A stretch of DNA of 64,000 nucleotides from Gordius sp. MW1 (lineage: Eukaryota > Nematomorpha > Gordioida > Gordea > Gordiidae): NCBI GenBank assembly GCA_964036665.1, contig OZ038526.1, forward strand, positions 25,544,001 to 25,608,000. Reading direction: 5' to 3'. The notes under the pieces are model-generated. The model did no database searches and was not told the DNA's origin. It saw only the letters and a list, made by a program, of their open reading frames with translations. Of the stretch, positions 1 through 11,314 are shown in pieces. Position numbers and translations under genes: made by a program. Position 1 is the stretch's first letter, and each line of letters begins with the position of its first letter.

Positions 1-155
1 CGAGTTTCTGCTCGGCCCTCGAGCATTTTTATATGCTACTGTTCTGCCTAGTGCACCGAACAACGAGCACATATTGTGCTAATGCGCATTTTAAGCAACT
101 CAGTGTGCGTGCTCGCGTCTGGAGTTTGAAGCAAGTTAGCAATTTAACAACTCTA
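1..155 (-). mobile_element. hAT-type MITE, partial (outer end off window)
   Basis: This stretch matches, in inverse orientation, the complete 203-bp element at 13615-13817. It ends with the same inverted terminal sequence (AGCAATTTAACAACTCTA) at 155. It sits directly against LINE reverse-transcriptase sequence that starts at 156, so it inserted into the LINE. The other end lies outside the window, so a target duplication cannot be checked. It is non-coding; open frames here are chance. Confidence 0.8.
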
Positions 156-366
156 GTCATAAGCTTTCTCCAAGTCGATAAAAACCATATGTAGGTCTTT
201 CCTCTTTTCACCATACTTATCCATCATTTGTCTTAGGGCGAAGATTGGGTCGATTGTAGATTTGCCGGCTACGAATCCGAATTGATTAGCCGATATTTCC
301 ACCTCGTTTTTCAGCCTTGTTACTAAGATCCTTTCCATAAGCTTCAAGGAGTGGCAAGTTAGCTTG
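156..366 (-). pseudogene. RTE-like LINE reverse transcriptase fragment
   Basis: Read on the minus strand this encodes the start of a non-LTR reverse transcriptase: a QFGFVAGKSTIDPIFALRQ stretch followed by HMVFIDLEKAYD, which is palm motif A with its catalytic Asp. The same residues occur in the fuller copy at 25580-28042, so both belong to one LINE family. The fragment is cut on one side by a hAT MITE (1-155) and on the other by a hAT-derived element (from about 367), leaving only about 70 codons. It is a dead fragment. The clade name RTE-like rests on recalled family motifs. Confidence 0.8.
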
Positions 367-854
367 ATTTATACAATTAATTTCCGCTTATGTTTAATTC
401 TGCTCTTAATATCGATAAGGATAATATAAATCAATTTTGAAATCAATTAATGAATTGGTAGATTCAAAAGAGTAAATAGTGTCATACTTTTTGGTTTTTT
501 AATACGTTTAGAAGGTACTAAATCAAAAACGGAAGCTAAATATTTTGCCCTATTATAAAGAATTTGATAGTGATCCTCACTTCTAATATCATTTAAGGTA
601 AGCTATTAACCGTTGAAATTGCATTTATTAAACAAATATTTGGGCTTTATAATATAATTAAAATTCAAAAACAAATAATTATAATCTCCATATTTTTCTT
701 AATTAAGATAAAATAAAAAAATGGCTTACGGCGCCCAGGGGGCTAAGATTTTTCCCTTGGGGGGGGCCTATGGGGCTCGGTTTTTGCTCTTGGGGGGGGG
801 GGGGGGGGCCGGGCCCCCTGGGCTTCCCCCCCCCCATTCCTAGCTACGCCACTG
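367..854. mobile_element. Truncated non-autonomous hAT element (CAGTGGCGTAGC family)
   Basis: The right end, TAGCTACGCCACTG at 841-854, is the reverse complement of the CAGTGGCGTAGC terminus found on many elements here. Internal sequence (about 400-720) is clearly related to 18400-18740, the right part of the 13938-18851 element. Runs of G and C at about 730-835 are typical of this family's subterminal region. The left end is missing, so the element is truncated where it meets the LINE fragment. Confidence 0.65.
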
Positions 855-1768
855 TCTATGATCCGTCATAATAGTAACGCTTCGTCCTCGTATATATTCA
901 TTGAACTTTTTTAGTCCATAAACCACCGCAAGCGCCCCTCGTTCGATCGTCAAATACCGGCTTTCGCTATCGTTTAACGCTCTTAAGGCATAGGCCACCA
1001 CTCTCCAATTCTCCCCTGGTGCTCATTACTGTAAGATGGCCCCCTAACATTGTACCAGAGGCGTCTACGACCATGCCAGTCTCCAAATCTCCATTAAAGT
1101 ATGCCAGTACAGGGGCTTTCGTAAGCGCGGACTTGATGGCTTCGAATGCGCTTTGTTGTTCTCCACCCCAGTGGTACATCACGTTTTTTTCATGAGTTTC
1201 TGAACCGGGTGTACGATTTTGGCGTAGTCCTTGATGAACTTTAAAAAATATGCTGATAAACCAAGGAAGGGTTTTGCTTCGTTTTTGTTTGTTAAATTTT
1301 TCCACTGCTTGACTAGTTCGGCCTTATTGTCGTTGATTTGAATCCCCTTGTTACTTATTACGTATCCCAAAAATGTTACTTCCTTTGCCCACAAGATGCT
1401 CTTGGAAATGTTTGGCACGAACCCCCACTTTTGTAACGTTTCAAGGACTTTGAGTAACCGACCGTTGTGGATTTCTTCCGTTTCCCCTGCTATTAGTATA
1501 TCATCGATGTATACCGCTACCCCCTCCATGCCTCCTAATATTTGATCCATTGTTTTTGGAAAATAGCCGCGGCTCAATTTAAGCCAAACGGCATCCGGTT
1601 AATTTTAAATAAGCCATTGTGGGTGGAGATAGTCAATCGTTGGCTCATCTCTGTACCTAATTCAAGCTGTAGGTACGCCTTAGTTAGGTCCAGTTTCGTA
1701 AATAACGCGTAATCGAGTTTATTTAAAAAATCGTCGATTTTGGGCAAGGGGTACAACAAACCTTGTGC
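855..1768 (-). pseudogene. Gypsy copy 1: RT palm C-terminal half and RNase H
   Basis: On the minus strand the RT continues from KIDDFLNKLDYA through FTKLDLTKAYLQLEL (motif A region) and RMPFGLN to VYIDDILIAGE, the YIDD catalytic box. The thumb/connection region follows (TFLGYVISNKGIQI, AKPFLGLSAYF). After a frame change an RNase H segment is visible (GMVVDASGTMLGG, then VVAYALRALNDSERRY and EYIRGRSVTIMTD), with the motif Asp in VVDAS. At least two frameshifts are needed to read it through. The segment ends at the hAT terminus at 854 before the integrase, so the copy is 3' truncated. Confidence 0.85.
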
Positions 1769-2280
<512 letters not shown>

Positions 2281-3530
2281 CGTAAACCGGTAGTCTATAC
2301 ATAATCGCAGACTCCCATCGCTTTTTTTTACGGGTACCACTGGACTGGCCCATCTTGAGAAATCGATTGGTTATATTACCCCGTCTCTGACCCATTTATT
2401 CAGCTCTTCTTCTACTTCTTTCTTCCACGCCATCGGCACACTTCGTGCGGGGATAAATACGGGATCTATGCCCCCTTTGAACGGTACTTCCACCGTTATT
2501 CCCTTGATTGCTTTCGGAAATTCGTTTAGCTGGCCAACCCATTGCTTTATCACGTGCTGGATCGCGGACTTGGTATCCTTCGGTCTTTCTACGTAATTGA
2601 CCGTGAACCTTTCAGCCGCAGCTCTCGAGTTCCAACGTATTCGACGCCAGATTTTGGGCTCTAATTCTTGGATCCAATCGATCCCGCACAACGGCGGCCC
2701 AGCTACGTCTGCTAACAATAACGACATCTGTTTCCTCGTGTTATCCATTCGGACATCGGCTTGTACCTTGGCTACGATCTTTATTTCCTCGTGGCCGTAC
2801 GCGTACACCGTCGGGACGGGCTCCTTGTTGCGTGGGATCTCCTTCGCCCATCTTCGCGCCGGTATTATCGATACCGTAGCGCCTGTATCGAAGATGCATT
2901 GAAACAATACGTTATTAATATATATATCTACTGTTAACACATCTAAAGCATGTTTTAACCTGGGAATCCGGACCGGCCCAGGCCACCCTTCTCGTTTCGC
3001 CACTACGCTCCACGCCTCTTCGGACCCGTCCTGCAAGGTGCTTAGCCCCCCATTTATCGTCTCGGCCGTTAACGCCAGCTCTCGCAGGCGGTCCCATTTG
3101 ATGTCATTTTCTGCCAACAGCCTTGCCTGTAAGCTTTTATCTCGTAACCCTATAATGAATTGGTCAACAACTCTCTTCTGCAATTCTTCGTTCCATAAGT
3201 TGCAGCTGTTGCTCCGGCCTTGAGTCTATTTGCGTACGCGTCTATCGTCTCTCCCTGGCCTTGTCAAACCTTTGACAATTCATACCTCTTTGCCCTCGCG
3301 CATGAATTCCTCTGGAATAATTATCTTAGCTGATCTTTAGCATCTTCATACGTAATTTCTGTCAAATCTTGAGGTCTATAGTCCTCTAATATTAATTGGA
3401 ATGCCTCCCCATCGATGGTTAATAGTAGAGCCGCTTTTTGCTCGTCTGTCTCAGGCTGATTGCTCCTTAGGAATAGCTCAAATTGTGTTATAAAAGCGTC
3501 GATGTTCTCCGTTATTTTATACTTCTGCAT
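2281..3530 (-). pseudogene. Gypsy copy 1: gag, protease and RT N-terminus
   Basis: The minus strand begins with MQKYKITENIDAFITQFELF, a retrotransposon capsid-like segment, and after a frameshift at about 3230-3320 continues with more gag (DQFIIGLRDKSLQARLLAEN). The same 270-codon frame (3183-2371) then carries the aspartic protease with CIFDTGATVSIIPARRW (catalytic DTGA) and the RT N-terminal region with VPMAWKKEVEEELNKWV. Gag and protease are in one frame, and no CCHC zinc knuckle is visible between them; the plus-strand copy shares this. The frame is broken by the TTTA expansion downstream and by the gag frameshift. Confidence 0.87.
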
Positions 3531-3544
3531 CTCCGCGTAGGTTT

Positions 3545-3735
3545 CTACTTCACGTCGCCACTGTTAGGGACTGGGAATATTATTTAATACACGTTACGAA
3601 GGGATACACAAATGGAAAGTGAGTAAAACGTGTATATCAAACGCATATATAAGTTACAACCAATTAACGTTAATTTGATTGACAACACATCGGTAAATAA
3701 CGTATCCCCTGAGGCACTTCGCCCTCCAATCACCT
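3545..3735 (-). repeat. Gypsy LTR-like segment (5' side of copy 1)
   Basis: Reverse-complemented, about 3600-3730 reads as the same sequence as 7464-7560, including GGGATACGTTATTTACCG and GTGTTGTCAATCAAATTA. In copy 1 it lies upstream of gag, and in copy 2 it lies downstream of a truncated pol, as expected for an LTR. Just gag-proximal of it is TGGCGACGTGAAG, a plausible tRNA primer-binding site; the tRNA is not identified. Exact LTR edges are uncertain. Confidence 0.6.
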
Positions 3736-4790
3736 CTCTACAATGATTGTATTAGCTGTCTGGGTTATACTGATGCTGTAATTTTACATTCTAATTTATA
3801 ATTTTGTCAAAACATTTGGAAAATCAAGGTGATCCTGCCTTTGGTGAGTATAATGAAGTTTTTAGTTGAAGAAATACCCACCAAAGAAAATGTACAGATG
3901 GGATTTTTTACTAGCCAAATATGCCCATCATATATTAAAAGATCAATAAATTTTTTTAAAAAGTTTGAATTCTTTATAGAAAACAAACTCCTTAAATGTG
4001 ATCATCAGAGTCACATAATTCTTTACCAAAAATTAATGCATTAAATCAATATTTATGTATTTTTTATATGATTTTAATAGATTCATCTTAATAATTTATG
4101 TCTAATTTCTGGTATAATATGTACAAAAATGTTAAAGTGCAATAAAATGTATGCTATTTTTTATTAAGGATCAGAAAGCTTGTTACAGTAATAAACTTCT
4201 AGTAATTTTGGTAAACAACATATTTTAATTTAAAATAAAAAATTTGAATGTATGTATGCAATGGATACAACTGTCAACTGATTCTTTAACACCATAAAGT
4301 GCATCTAATTAAGTTTGCTCAAAATATTAAATTTCTTCAAATAACTTATATATATTATTATATAATAAAAAAAAAGTAATTTTGGAACCTCTACATAATA
4401 AAAATAGCATGAGTTAAAATAAATTAAATGAATAATTGCATTAATTTTATAAGTGCTAAAAATCACTTAAATGAGAAATTTTTTAAATTTAAGGCCCAGC
4501 GATTCTCACTTAAGCGATTTGGACTGTACTTATAATAACAGGCATTGATATATAAAAAGATTTTATTGTTTTATGTTGTCTATATTATAGATATAATAAA
4601 ATTCATTTAGAATTGTAAAAATATATATAATTAAGTGTTAACATTTATATATAAGTCTCTTTCCCTCATTGTTTTTGTAATGAAATTTTAAATTGCTGAT
4701 ACATCTATCTTTACCTAAATCTTTCTTGGATTTTGGCTTTATAATTTTCTCTTGATTAATTCTATTTAAATTTAAGTTATTTTCTGTTTG
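3736..4790. other. AT-rich sequence, no recognised gene
   Basis: About 1 kb of AT-rich DNA between Gypsy copy 1 and a hAT element. A 71-codon open frame (3829-4044, + strand) has a Lys/Ile/Phe-rich product with no motif I recognise. I cannot connect it to other exons, and it may be chance or an orphan exon. Nothing else stands out. Confidence 0.5.
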
Positions 4791-4798
4791 TACTAAGG

Positions 4799-5635
4799 CA
4801 GTGGCGTAAATACGGGGGGGGGGGAAACGGGGAATTCCTTCCCCCTCCTGGTATTTTTTATGGAAAAAAAATTATTTTAGATCTAATGTTTATATTTTAT
4901 AGTTGTGCAACGTAACTGACCAATTAAGACACTTATTAATTGCTATGCAATGCAATTTATTAAATATATACCGATATATACTTTTTTTTATTTTTAAATC
5001 ACATTTTGACAAAAAGACTATTAACTATTATTGTTGTTTTCCTTTTGCGATGGAACCTTATATACGATTTTTTTCCCATCATCAAATCATCCGAATCCGA
5101 CCCTTGCCCCTAACTGTCTAACTTGCTGAAGATCTAGGTCCTTTAAAGTTGCAGCTTCTGTTGCAACATCGAGATCATACCAGCTTGCTTCAATTTCTCC
5201 TTATATGGTTTATCTTTCATTTCTGACAACATTTCAATTAAAACTGCCCCATAATATCCCTGGCCTTTTAACAAATTTATATGCTCTTTATAATTATGTC
5301 GCTTAGACTTCTTCCAGTCGTATCACAAACTGTAAAAAATCTTCTTTTATTATTAATGTAGAAGAGTCAATAAATCGAGCACACCAATTAGGTCATTACA
5401 AATTGATATAACCTCATTTTGAAAGTGAGGACTTAAGTAGTAGCACGGTACCTTAAAAGAGCTCTAAAATTGCCATCACCAGATGACGCTGGGAAAAAGA
5501 AAATATGAAATTATTTATAATAACTTTCCTTATGTTTTATACCAAATTTTATAATTTTAATGTTGAAAAAAAATGTTATAAAATTTTTTTGGGATTTCCC
5601 CCACCCCCCGGTAGAAAATCCTGGCTACGCGCCTG
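4799..5635 (-). mobile_element. hAT element (CAGTGGCG...CGCCTG) with transposase remnant
   Basis: The left end CAGTGGCGTAAATACGGGG starts at 4799 and the right end CTGGCTACGCGCCTG stops at 5635. It is flanked by TACTAAGG (4791-4798) and TTCTAAGG (5636-5643), an 8-bp target duplication with one mismatch, which is the hAT hallmark. On the minus strand about 5340-5110 gives DTTGRSLSDIIIKSI and, in another frame, LLKGQGYYGAVLIEML. These match the DUF4371 part of TTF/ZMYM1-type hAT transposases (DTTG..., RGQGYDGA). The frame is heavily broken, so the 837-bp element is an internally deleted, non-autonomous copy. Confidence 0.82.
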
Positions 5636-5805
5636 TTCTAAGGTAATCAATAAATTGATATATGTTTGGATGGGAAGTTTTTATGAGATTTTTTAATCTG
5701 TTATGTGTTGTGATTGGCTCCTACGCTCCCCCTCTCTCTGTAAAATGCCGAGCGAACATTAATGATTTTTTTCGAACTAGCGACATAGGATAAGCTTACG
5801 CGGGA

Positions 5806-7463
5806 ATGCAGAAATATAAAACAACAGCTAACATCGACGCTTTTATAACCCAATTTGAGCTGTTCCTAAGGAGCAATAAGACGGAGACAGATGAGCAAAA
5901 AGCAGCTCTATTATTAACCAGCCTTGATGGGGAGGCATTCCAATTAATACTAGAGGATTATAGACCGCAAGAGTTGACAGGAATTACATATGAAGAAGCT
6001 AAAAATCGGTTAAAAAAATTATTCCAAAGGAATTCATGCGCAAGGGCAAAGAGGTATGAATTCTCAAAGGTCCGACAAGGCCAGGGAGAGACGATAGACA
6101 TGTACGCTAATAGACTCAAGGCCGGAGCTAACAGCTGCAACTTCGGAAACGAAGAATTGCAGAACAGAATCGTCGACCAATTCATTATAGGATTGCGCGA
6201 TAGAAGCTTACAGGCGAGACTGTTGGCAGAAAATGACATCAAATGGGACCGCCTACGCGAGCTGGCGTTAACGGCCGAGACGATACACGGGGGGCTAAGA
6301 ACTTTGCAAGACGGGTCCGAAGAGGCGTGGAGCTTAGTGGCGGGACGAGAAGCGTGGCCTGGGCCGGTCTGAATTCCCAGGTTTAAACATGCTTTAGATG
6401 TGTTAACTGTAGATATATATATTAATAACGAATTATTCCAATGCATCTTCGATACCGGCGCCACAGTATCGATGATACCGGCGCGAAGATGGGCGAAGGA
6501 GATCCCACGCAACAAAGAGCCCGTCCCGACGGTGTACGCGTACGGCCACGAGGAAATAAAGATCGTAGCCAAGGTGCAAGCTGATGTCCGAATGGGGGAC
6601 ATGAGAAAACAGCTGTCGTTATTGATAGCAGACGTAGCTGGGCCGCCGTTGTGTGGGATCGATTGGATCCAAGAATTTGAGCCCGAAATTTGGCGACGAA
6701 TTCGTTGGAACTCCAGAGCTGCGGCGGAACGGTTCGCGGAAAACTACGTAGAAAGACCGAAGGATCCCAAGTCCGCGATCCGGCACGTGATGAAGCAATG
6801 GGAGGGCCAGCTAAACGAATTTTCAAAAACAGTCAAGGGAATAACGGTGGAAGTACCGTTAAAAGAGGGCATAGATCCCGTATTTATCCCCGCACGAAGG
6901 GTGCCGATGGCGTGGAAGAAAGAAGTAGAAGAAGAGCTGGACAAATGGGTCAGAGACGGGGTGATAGAACCGATCGATTTCTCAAGATGGGATAGTCCAG
7001 TGGTGCCCGTGAAAAAAAGCGATGGGACTCTTCGATTATGTATTGATTACCGGTTTACTATAAACAAATACGCTCAAGGATTGTTGTACCCCTTACCCAA
7101 AATCGACGATTTGTTAAATAAACTCGATAACGCGTGTTGTTTTACTAAGCTGGACCTAACGAAAGCGTACTTACAACTCGAATTAGGTCCAGAAACGAGC
7201 CAACGATTGACTATCTCCACGCACAAGGGCCTATTTAAAGTTAACCGAATGCCTTTTGGCTTAAATTGCGCCGCGGCGATTTTCTAAAAAACAATGGATC
7301 AGATATTAGGAGGCATGGAGGGGGTAGCGGTATACATCGATGATATACTAATCGCGGGGGAAACGGAAGAAATCCACAACGAGCGGTAACTCAAAGTACT
7401 AGAAACGTTACAAAAATGGGGTTTCGTGCCAAACATTTCCAAGAGCATCTTGTGTGCGAAGTT
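5806..7463 (+). pseudogene. Gypsy copy 2: gag-protease-RT polyprotein
   Basis: One reading frame starts at the ATG at 5806 and runs to about 7463, broken only by point stops at 6370-6372 (TGA), 7285-7287 (TAA) and 7387-7389 (TAA). Domains in order: capsid-like gag (about residues 1-185), aspartic protease with CIFDTGATVSMIPARRW (about residues 200-280), then RT with [32 protein letters not shown] (motif A), RMPFGLN and, past a stop, VYIDDILIAGE (YIDD box). There is no CCHC nucleocapsid finger between gag and protease. The stops look like simple substitutions, for example a CAA-to-TAA change after AAAIF. It was probably intact until fairly recently, but the integrase is absent. Confidence 0.88.
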
Positions 7464-7640
7464 CCTCAGGGGATATGTTATTTACCGATGTGTTGTCAAT
7501 CAAATTATCGTTAATTGGTTATATGCGGAATGTATTATATACGTTGGATATACACGTTTTTACTCACTTTAGATTATTGTATCGCTTCGAAACCTGTCTG
7601 TAGTAAATAAAGATCCCCAACTCCAATAGTGCCAAAATGA
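7464..7640 (+). repeat. Gypsy LTR-like segment after pol deletion
   Basis: The sequence from TTCCTCAGGGGATATG at about 7464 onwards matches the reverse complement of 3600-3725. It contains an AATAAA-like motif (GTAAATAAAGATCC, about 7603-7616), compatible with an LTR polyadenylation region. Near 7610-7640 the opposite strand reads TGGCACTATTGGAGTTGG, which could be a primer-binding region of the inverted LTR next door. Borders are approximate. Confidence 0.5.
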
Positions 7641-7674
7641 TTAAATGAGATAACATTTTACTTACGGTTTATTA

Positions 7675-8040
7675 AATAAAATTCCAAGAAAAAATGAATA
7701 ACACAATAATAAAAAGGAGAACTCCGGGAAAATAATATCTGTACATATAACGCGATAATCATTAATTAATATTCAAACGTTATTAACGGGGGGAAAAACA
7801 TATATCGAGGTCACAGTACGATTAATGTTCGCTTCCTAGCACCATCTGCACTAGCAAGCGGCATTTTATAGAAAGAGAAGGGGGTGGAAGCTTGCGAGGA
7901 ACTCCTCGATTTATATTGTTCACCCCATTAATCGCGCTCGAATATTAATTAATGATTATCGCGTTGTATGTACTAACGGATATTAGTTTCCCGCAGTTCC
8001 CCTTTTTATTATGTATTCTTTATTTTTTTCTTGTGAATTA
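7675..8040. repeat. Head-to-head LTR palindrome
   Basis: About 7675-7795 and 7922-8040 are long imperfect inverted repeats of each other. Shared blocks include ATAATAAAAAGG, GATAATCATTAATTAATATT and AACGCGATAATC. The roughly 125-bp centre contains, on the minus strand, TATAAAATGCCG and AGCGAACATTAATCG; the same words occur in plus orientation at about 5740-5765 in the leader/LTR region of Gypsy copy 2. The simplest reading is two LTR 3' parts of one family placed head to head. It is non-coding. Confidence 0.65.
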
Positions 8041-8171
8041 AGATTCGTATACCTAATTTATTGTGTTGTGACAATTTTTAAAGATTCCGATCTGAGCCTC
8101 CTAAATTTGATGCTAAAGGGGTCATGCGTTAGAAAATCCCAATTTTAACCCTAAACTTTATGTTATCCAAC

Positions 8172-8272
8172 ATACATGGGCGTACGCAGGGGGCCCCCCC
8201 CCTTGGCCTGCCCCCCCCCACCTTCGCCTGCCCCCCCCCCTTCGCCTGCTCCCCCCCCCCCCCCCCCCCCAT
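8172..8272. mobile_element. hAT MITE end fragment with C-rich runs
   Basis: CATGGGCGTACGCAGGGGG at about 8175 resembles the CATGGGCGTA-type end of the local hAT MITEs and is followed by long C homopolymers with CCTTCGCCTG words. It interrupts the join to the Gypsy RNase H tail at 8281. The other terminus is not identifiable. Homopolymer lengths are unreliable. Confidence 0.45.
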
Positions 8273-8280
8273 TTGGAATC

Positions 8281-9874
8281 ACATAAGAAAGCCGAAATTA
8301 CGCCTATATATTTGGAAGAAAGTTTACATTGCGGACGACCACAAACCTTTGGAGCGGCTATTTGGCGGACATCAGGATTTGTCCAAAATTGACAACAATC
8401 GATTAATAAGGTGGTCTTGGAAGTTGTCCGCATAGGGAAAGAAAATTGCGTTGCAGATGCTTTGTCTCGACTACCCTTATCGGAAATTAACGAGGGGCTA
8501 TCGGAAGATGAAAAAAATTTTGCCTGCCTGAAGTCAATTACGCTAGATGACTTACAGGTGTCAAAAAAACAATCGCGAAGGAAACTCTTGGTGATAGCAC
8601 TCTTAAGAAAGTCTTGATATATATAGATCAAAATTGGAATGTAAACAAAAATGCCGTCGGCGAAGATGTATTACCGTATTTCTATAGGAAAAGTGAATTA
8701 TGTTCGGATAAGGGTATCATACAATGGAACGGTCGAATAGTCATACCAAAGACACTACGTAAATCTGTATTAAATATTTTGCATAGAGGACACCCTGGGA
8801 TTAGCGATGAAATCTATTAGTAGATATTATGTTTACTGGCCAGGTTTGGAATTAGACATTAATAAATTTATTGCGAATTGTGGTATTGTCAAAGGAACCG
8901 CATAAATATTCCTGAAGTTCCATTATATTCGTGGAACGTAACGAACACGCCTTGGGAACGATTACATATAGATCTAGCAGGACTGATGGACTCCTACTAT
9001 TGGTTTGTCGGTATTGACTCTTATTCAAAGTGGATTGAAGTGGAACTCTTTACTAATACATATTCTAAAATATTGATAAAAAACTAAAAGGATGGTTTGC
9101 TCGATTTGTTGTTCCACGTCAAATAGTCAGCGATAATGAACCTCAGTTTACTTCCGTGGAGTTTAGGCAATTCTGCAAGAATTATAATATAGTGCATATT
9201 CTGATCTCTCCTTACCATCCCAAGACTAATGGTTGTGCAGAGAGATGTATTAGAACATTAAAAAGCCGTTTGGCCACCAGAGAAGACATCAAGGATCCGT
9301 AGGAGTGTATGAATAAAATTTTATCAACATACAGGGTTTGTGAACATAACTCAACAGGTAGGTCGCCTCCAAGTTCTTTTCGGACGGAGGAATCGGACAA
9401 TGCTCGATTGGTCCCGACCAAGTCCCCAAACCATTATGGAACACAAAATTAAAAAACAAGCCCTTCACCATGATATGACGACACGTCCAGGAAACTTTGA
9501 AATAAATGAATTAGTCTGGGTGAAAAATGAATTGGCACCAGGATGGCGGGAAGGAAAAGTACTCGCTAGGAATGGGTTATTGTCCTATAGCGTTGAAAGT
9601 AACAATAAAGTCGTGCGCAAACATGCGGACCAATTGAGAAAAAGAGAAGAGGAAGTAGTTGAAGATCAAGATTTGGCTCGCCCGGTTGTTAATATCATGT
9701 GAAGAGGAGGAGGTAGTTTATGATCAAGAGATATCAAGACCAGAACCTATAGAGGCAATACAGGAAGAACTAGTGCCGGTAGATATTGACATACCGGAAG
9801 ATAAAGGTGATGGTAACTTAAAAATGGAAAATAGACCAAGGAAGCCACCGCGGAGATTAATTGAAGAAATTTAA
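8281..9874 (+). pseudogene. Gypsy pol 3' part: RNase H tail and integrase
   Basis: The fragment starts in the RNase H tail (DDHKPLERLFGG) and its linker GKENCVADALSRLP, as in Ty3/Gypsy pol. It continues with an integrase zinc-binding remnant (HRGHPGISDEIY), then a core with HIDLAGLMDSYYWFVGIDSYSKWIE, IVSDNEPQFTSVEF and ISPYHPKTNGCAER, which carry the D, D and E-side motifs. The C-terminal segment NELVWVKNELAPGWREGKVL resembles the integrase GPY-type tail. At least three frameshifts or stops break it (about 8818, 9085, 9300). It probably belongs to the same or a sister family as copies 1 and 2, but no overlap allows a direct check. Confidence 0.87.
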
Positions 9875-9883
9875 AGCTGGTTA

Positions 9884-10030
9884 AACGGGGAGAGATGTAA
9901 CGATTGTGTTATGTAACAAAGATGTGAGATGACGATTGTGTTATGTAATGAATATGTAATGAATATTTAATTTTGTCGTTATGTAATTTCCTGTAATCGA
10001 ATCGCGTTATTCAAATTCCAATAAACCATC
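9884..10030 (+). repeat. Polypurine tract and start of a Gypsy 3' LTR
   Basis: Ten bases after the pol-end stop there is an AAACGGGGAGAGA purine tract (about 9883-9895), followed at 9896 by TGTAACGATTGTGTTATG. This has the expected arrangement of a polypurine tract and an LTR beginning with TG. The short motif GATTGTGTTATGTAA is repeated at about 9902 and 9934. The LTR end could not be placed. Confidence 0.55.
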
Positions 10031-10234
10031 ATATCCTTATAATATATTTTTTCTTATCCGCATATTGTGAATTATTTACATGTTGAACATTATACAGAGT
10101 CTTGCAAATATATATCAATTCAATTGTTGCGTACTAATCTTATTGCTTTTATTACATGTTTTATTGTTCATATTTTTATATAATTACTTATAGTATCTAA
10201 AAATTCATAACAAACAATATATTTCCATTGTTGA

Positions 10235-11040
10235 TTTGTATTTTTTTTGTTTCAGTATTCCTCTGATATTCCTTTATCATTTGTATACAACTATAGATAT
10301 TAGGGTGTGGTTGTTTCACTATCTTTTTTAAGGCTTTGTGATAACCTTCCAAGTGGTTGTTGGTGGTTATGCCCGGGGTTAGGGTTTGGGTTTATTTATT
10401 TTAAAATTGTACGAATTGTTTGATCTTTAATATAGTCTCTAGTAAGACCCAATTTCTTAGATTTTCCAATTATTGCTTGTGAAAAATGGAAATAGCAACC
10501 TTAAAAGGTTCCATAATATTTAGGGCATTCTTGTTAGAATCTATTTACAATAAATTTAATAGTTAATATTAACTAACAGTTAATGTCTATGATAATCAAT
10601 CATGTGACATTACTTGGTATTATATCATCCACTGAGTTTAATTAAATTGCACCTTGACTAGAATCTTAAAAAAATCTCAAAAAATTATAGACATATCTTA
10701 CTTTCTTGATTTTCTATGGGTGTAGAGATATTTTCTATAACCATGACACTTGTTGTTTTTTCATTCAAAGCTAAATTTGTATTAAAAAACTTTTAAGTTT
10801 CTTACTTTGGAGATTTTGTTTTTGTATACAATTTTGGGAATGTTTTGATGTTATCATAAAATTTATTATATCTAAGGACAGCTCTTCCTGGGCATTTACA
10901 TATATTGTAGTGCCTGCACTTATAGTATACTTGTCCCATCTTACCTGCTCTGATCTTGATATAGTCAAATTTTTTGAAAGTGACTATATCATTTTTTCTA
11001 TCAGATTTTTTAAAACCTATAACAATATGTTTATACATGC
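10235..11040 (-). pseudogene. MULE transposase remnant with FLYWCH finger
   Basis: On the minus strand, 11038-10802 encodes a FLYWCH-type zinc finger (VYYKCRHYNICKCPGRAVLR, with Cys residues in the expected spacing). Further on, 10368-10248 encodes TTNNHLEGYHKALKKIVKQ and HPNIYSCIQMIKEYQRNT. This matches the conserved NN.EGYH / HPN C-terminal segment of Mutator-like transposases in FLYWCH-MULEs. The DDE core between them is not readable, so this is an internally deleted relic. It lies only about 275 bp upstream of the MGAT2 start codon, in the opposite orientation. Confidence 0.72.
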
Positions 11041-11314
11041 ATAATAAAGCTTATTTATATTCTCTTTGTTATCTTGATTTGCAATAGTTAAAGAGTTTTC
11101 CAAATTTTCCATATGTTGAAATTGGCGGAAAACGTAGTTTCGAAATTCGGGATTCTGCGTTTTTGGGATTATGCGGGGGAACCCTAAAAAATAGTTAAGT
11201 CTTTTCTGTTTCGTATTTTAGCCCTAACCAGCTACTTTTTCCACGCTGCGCTACTTTTACCCTTATTTTTTATTCTTTAATTTATTCATTTTTTCTCTTT
11301 AAGAAGATTTATAA

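Larger units (their letters stand above)
5700..7640 (+). mobile_element. Gypsy-type LTR retrotransposon, copy 2 (plus strand, deleted)
   Basis: The order is a leader after an LTR-like region (about 5700-5775), gag-protease-RT (5806-7463), then an abrupt join into LTR-like sequence (7464-7640). The RT sequence stops at codons for SKSILCAK and runs directly into LTR sequence, so the rest of pol and the start of the 3' LTR were lost in one deletion. Coding sequence is better kept than in copy 1. No envelope-like frame is seen. Confidence 0.85.

Noticed and set aside
29-214. 61-codon frame on the minus strand, similar to the frame at 13541-13801
   Set aside because: Both frames run through the same 203-bp hAT MITE and end in unrelated flanks, so the similarity is due to the MITE.
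5958-6826. Long minus-strand frames opposite Gypsy copy 2
   Set aside because: They are antisense shadows of the gag-protease-RT frame, whose motifs are clear on the plus strand.
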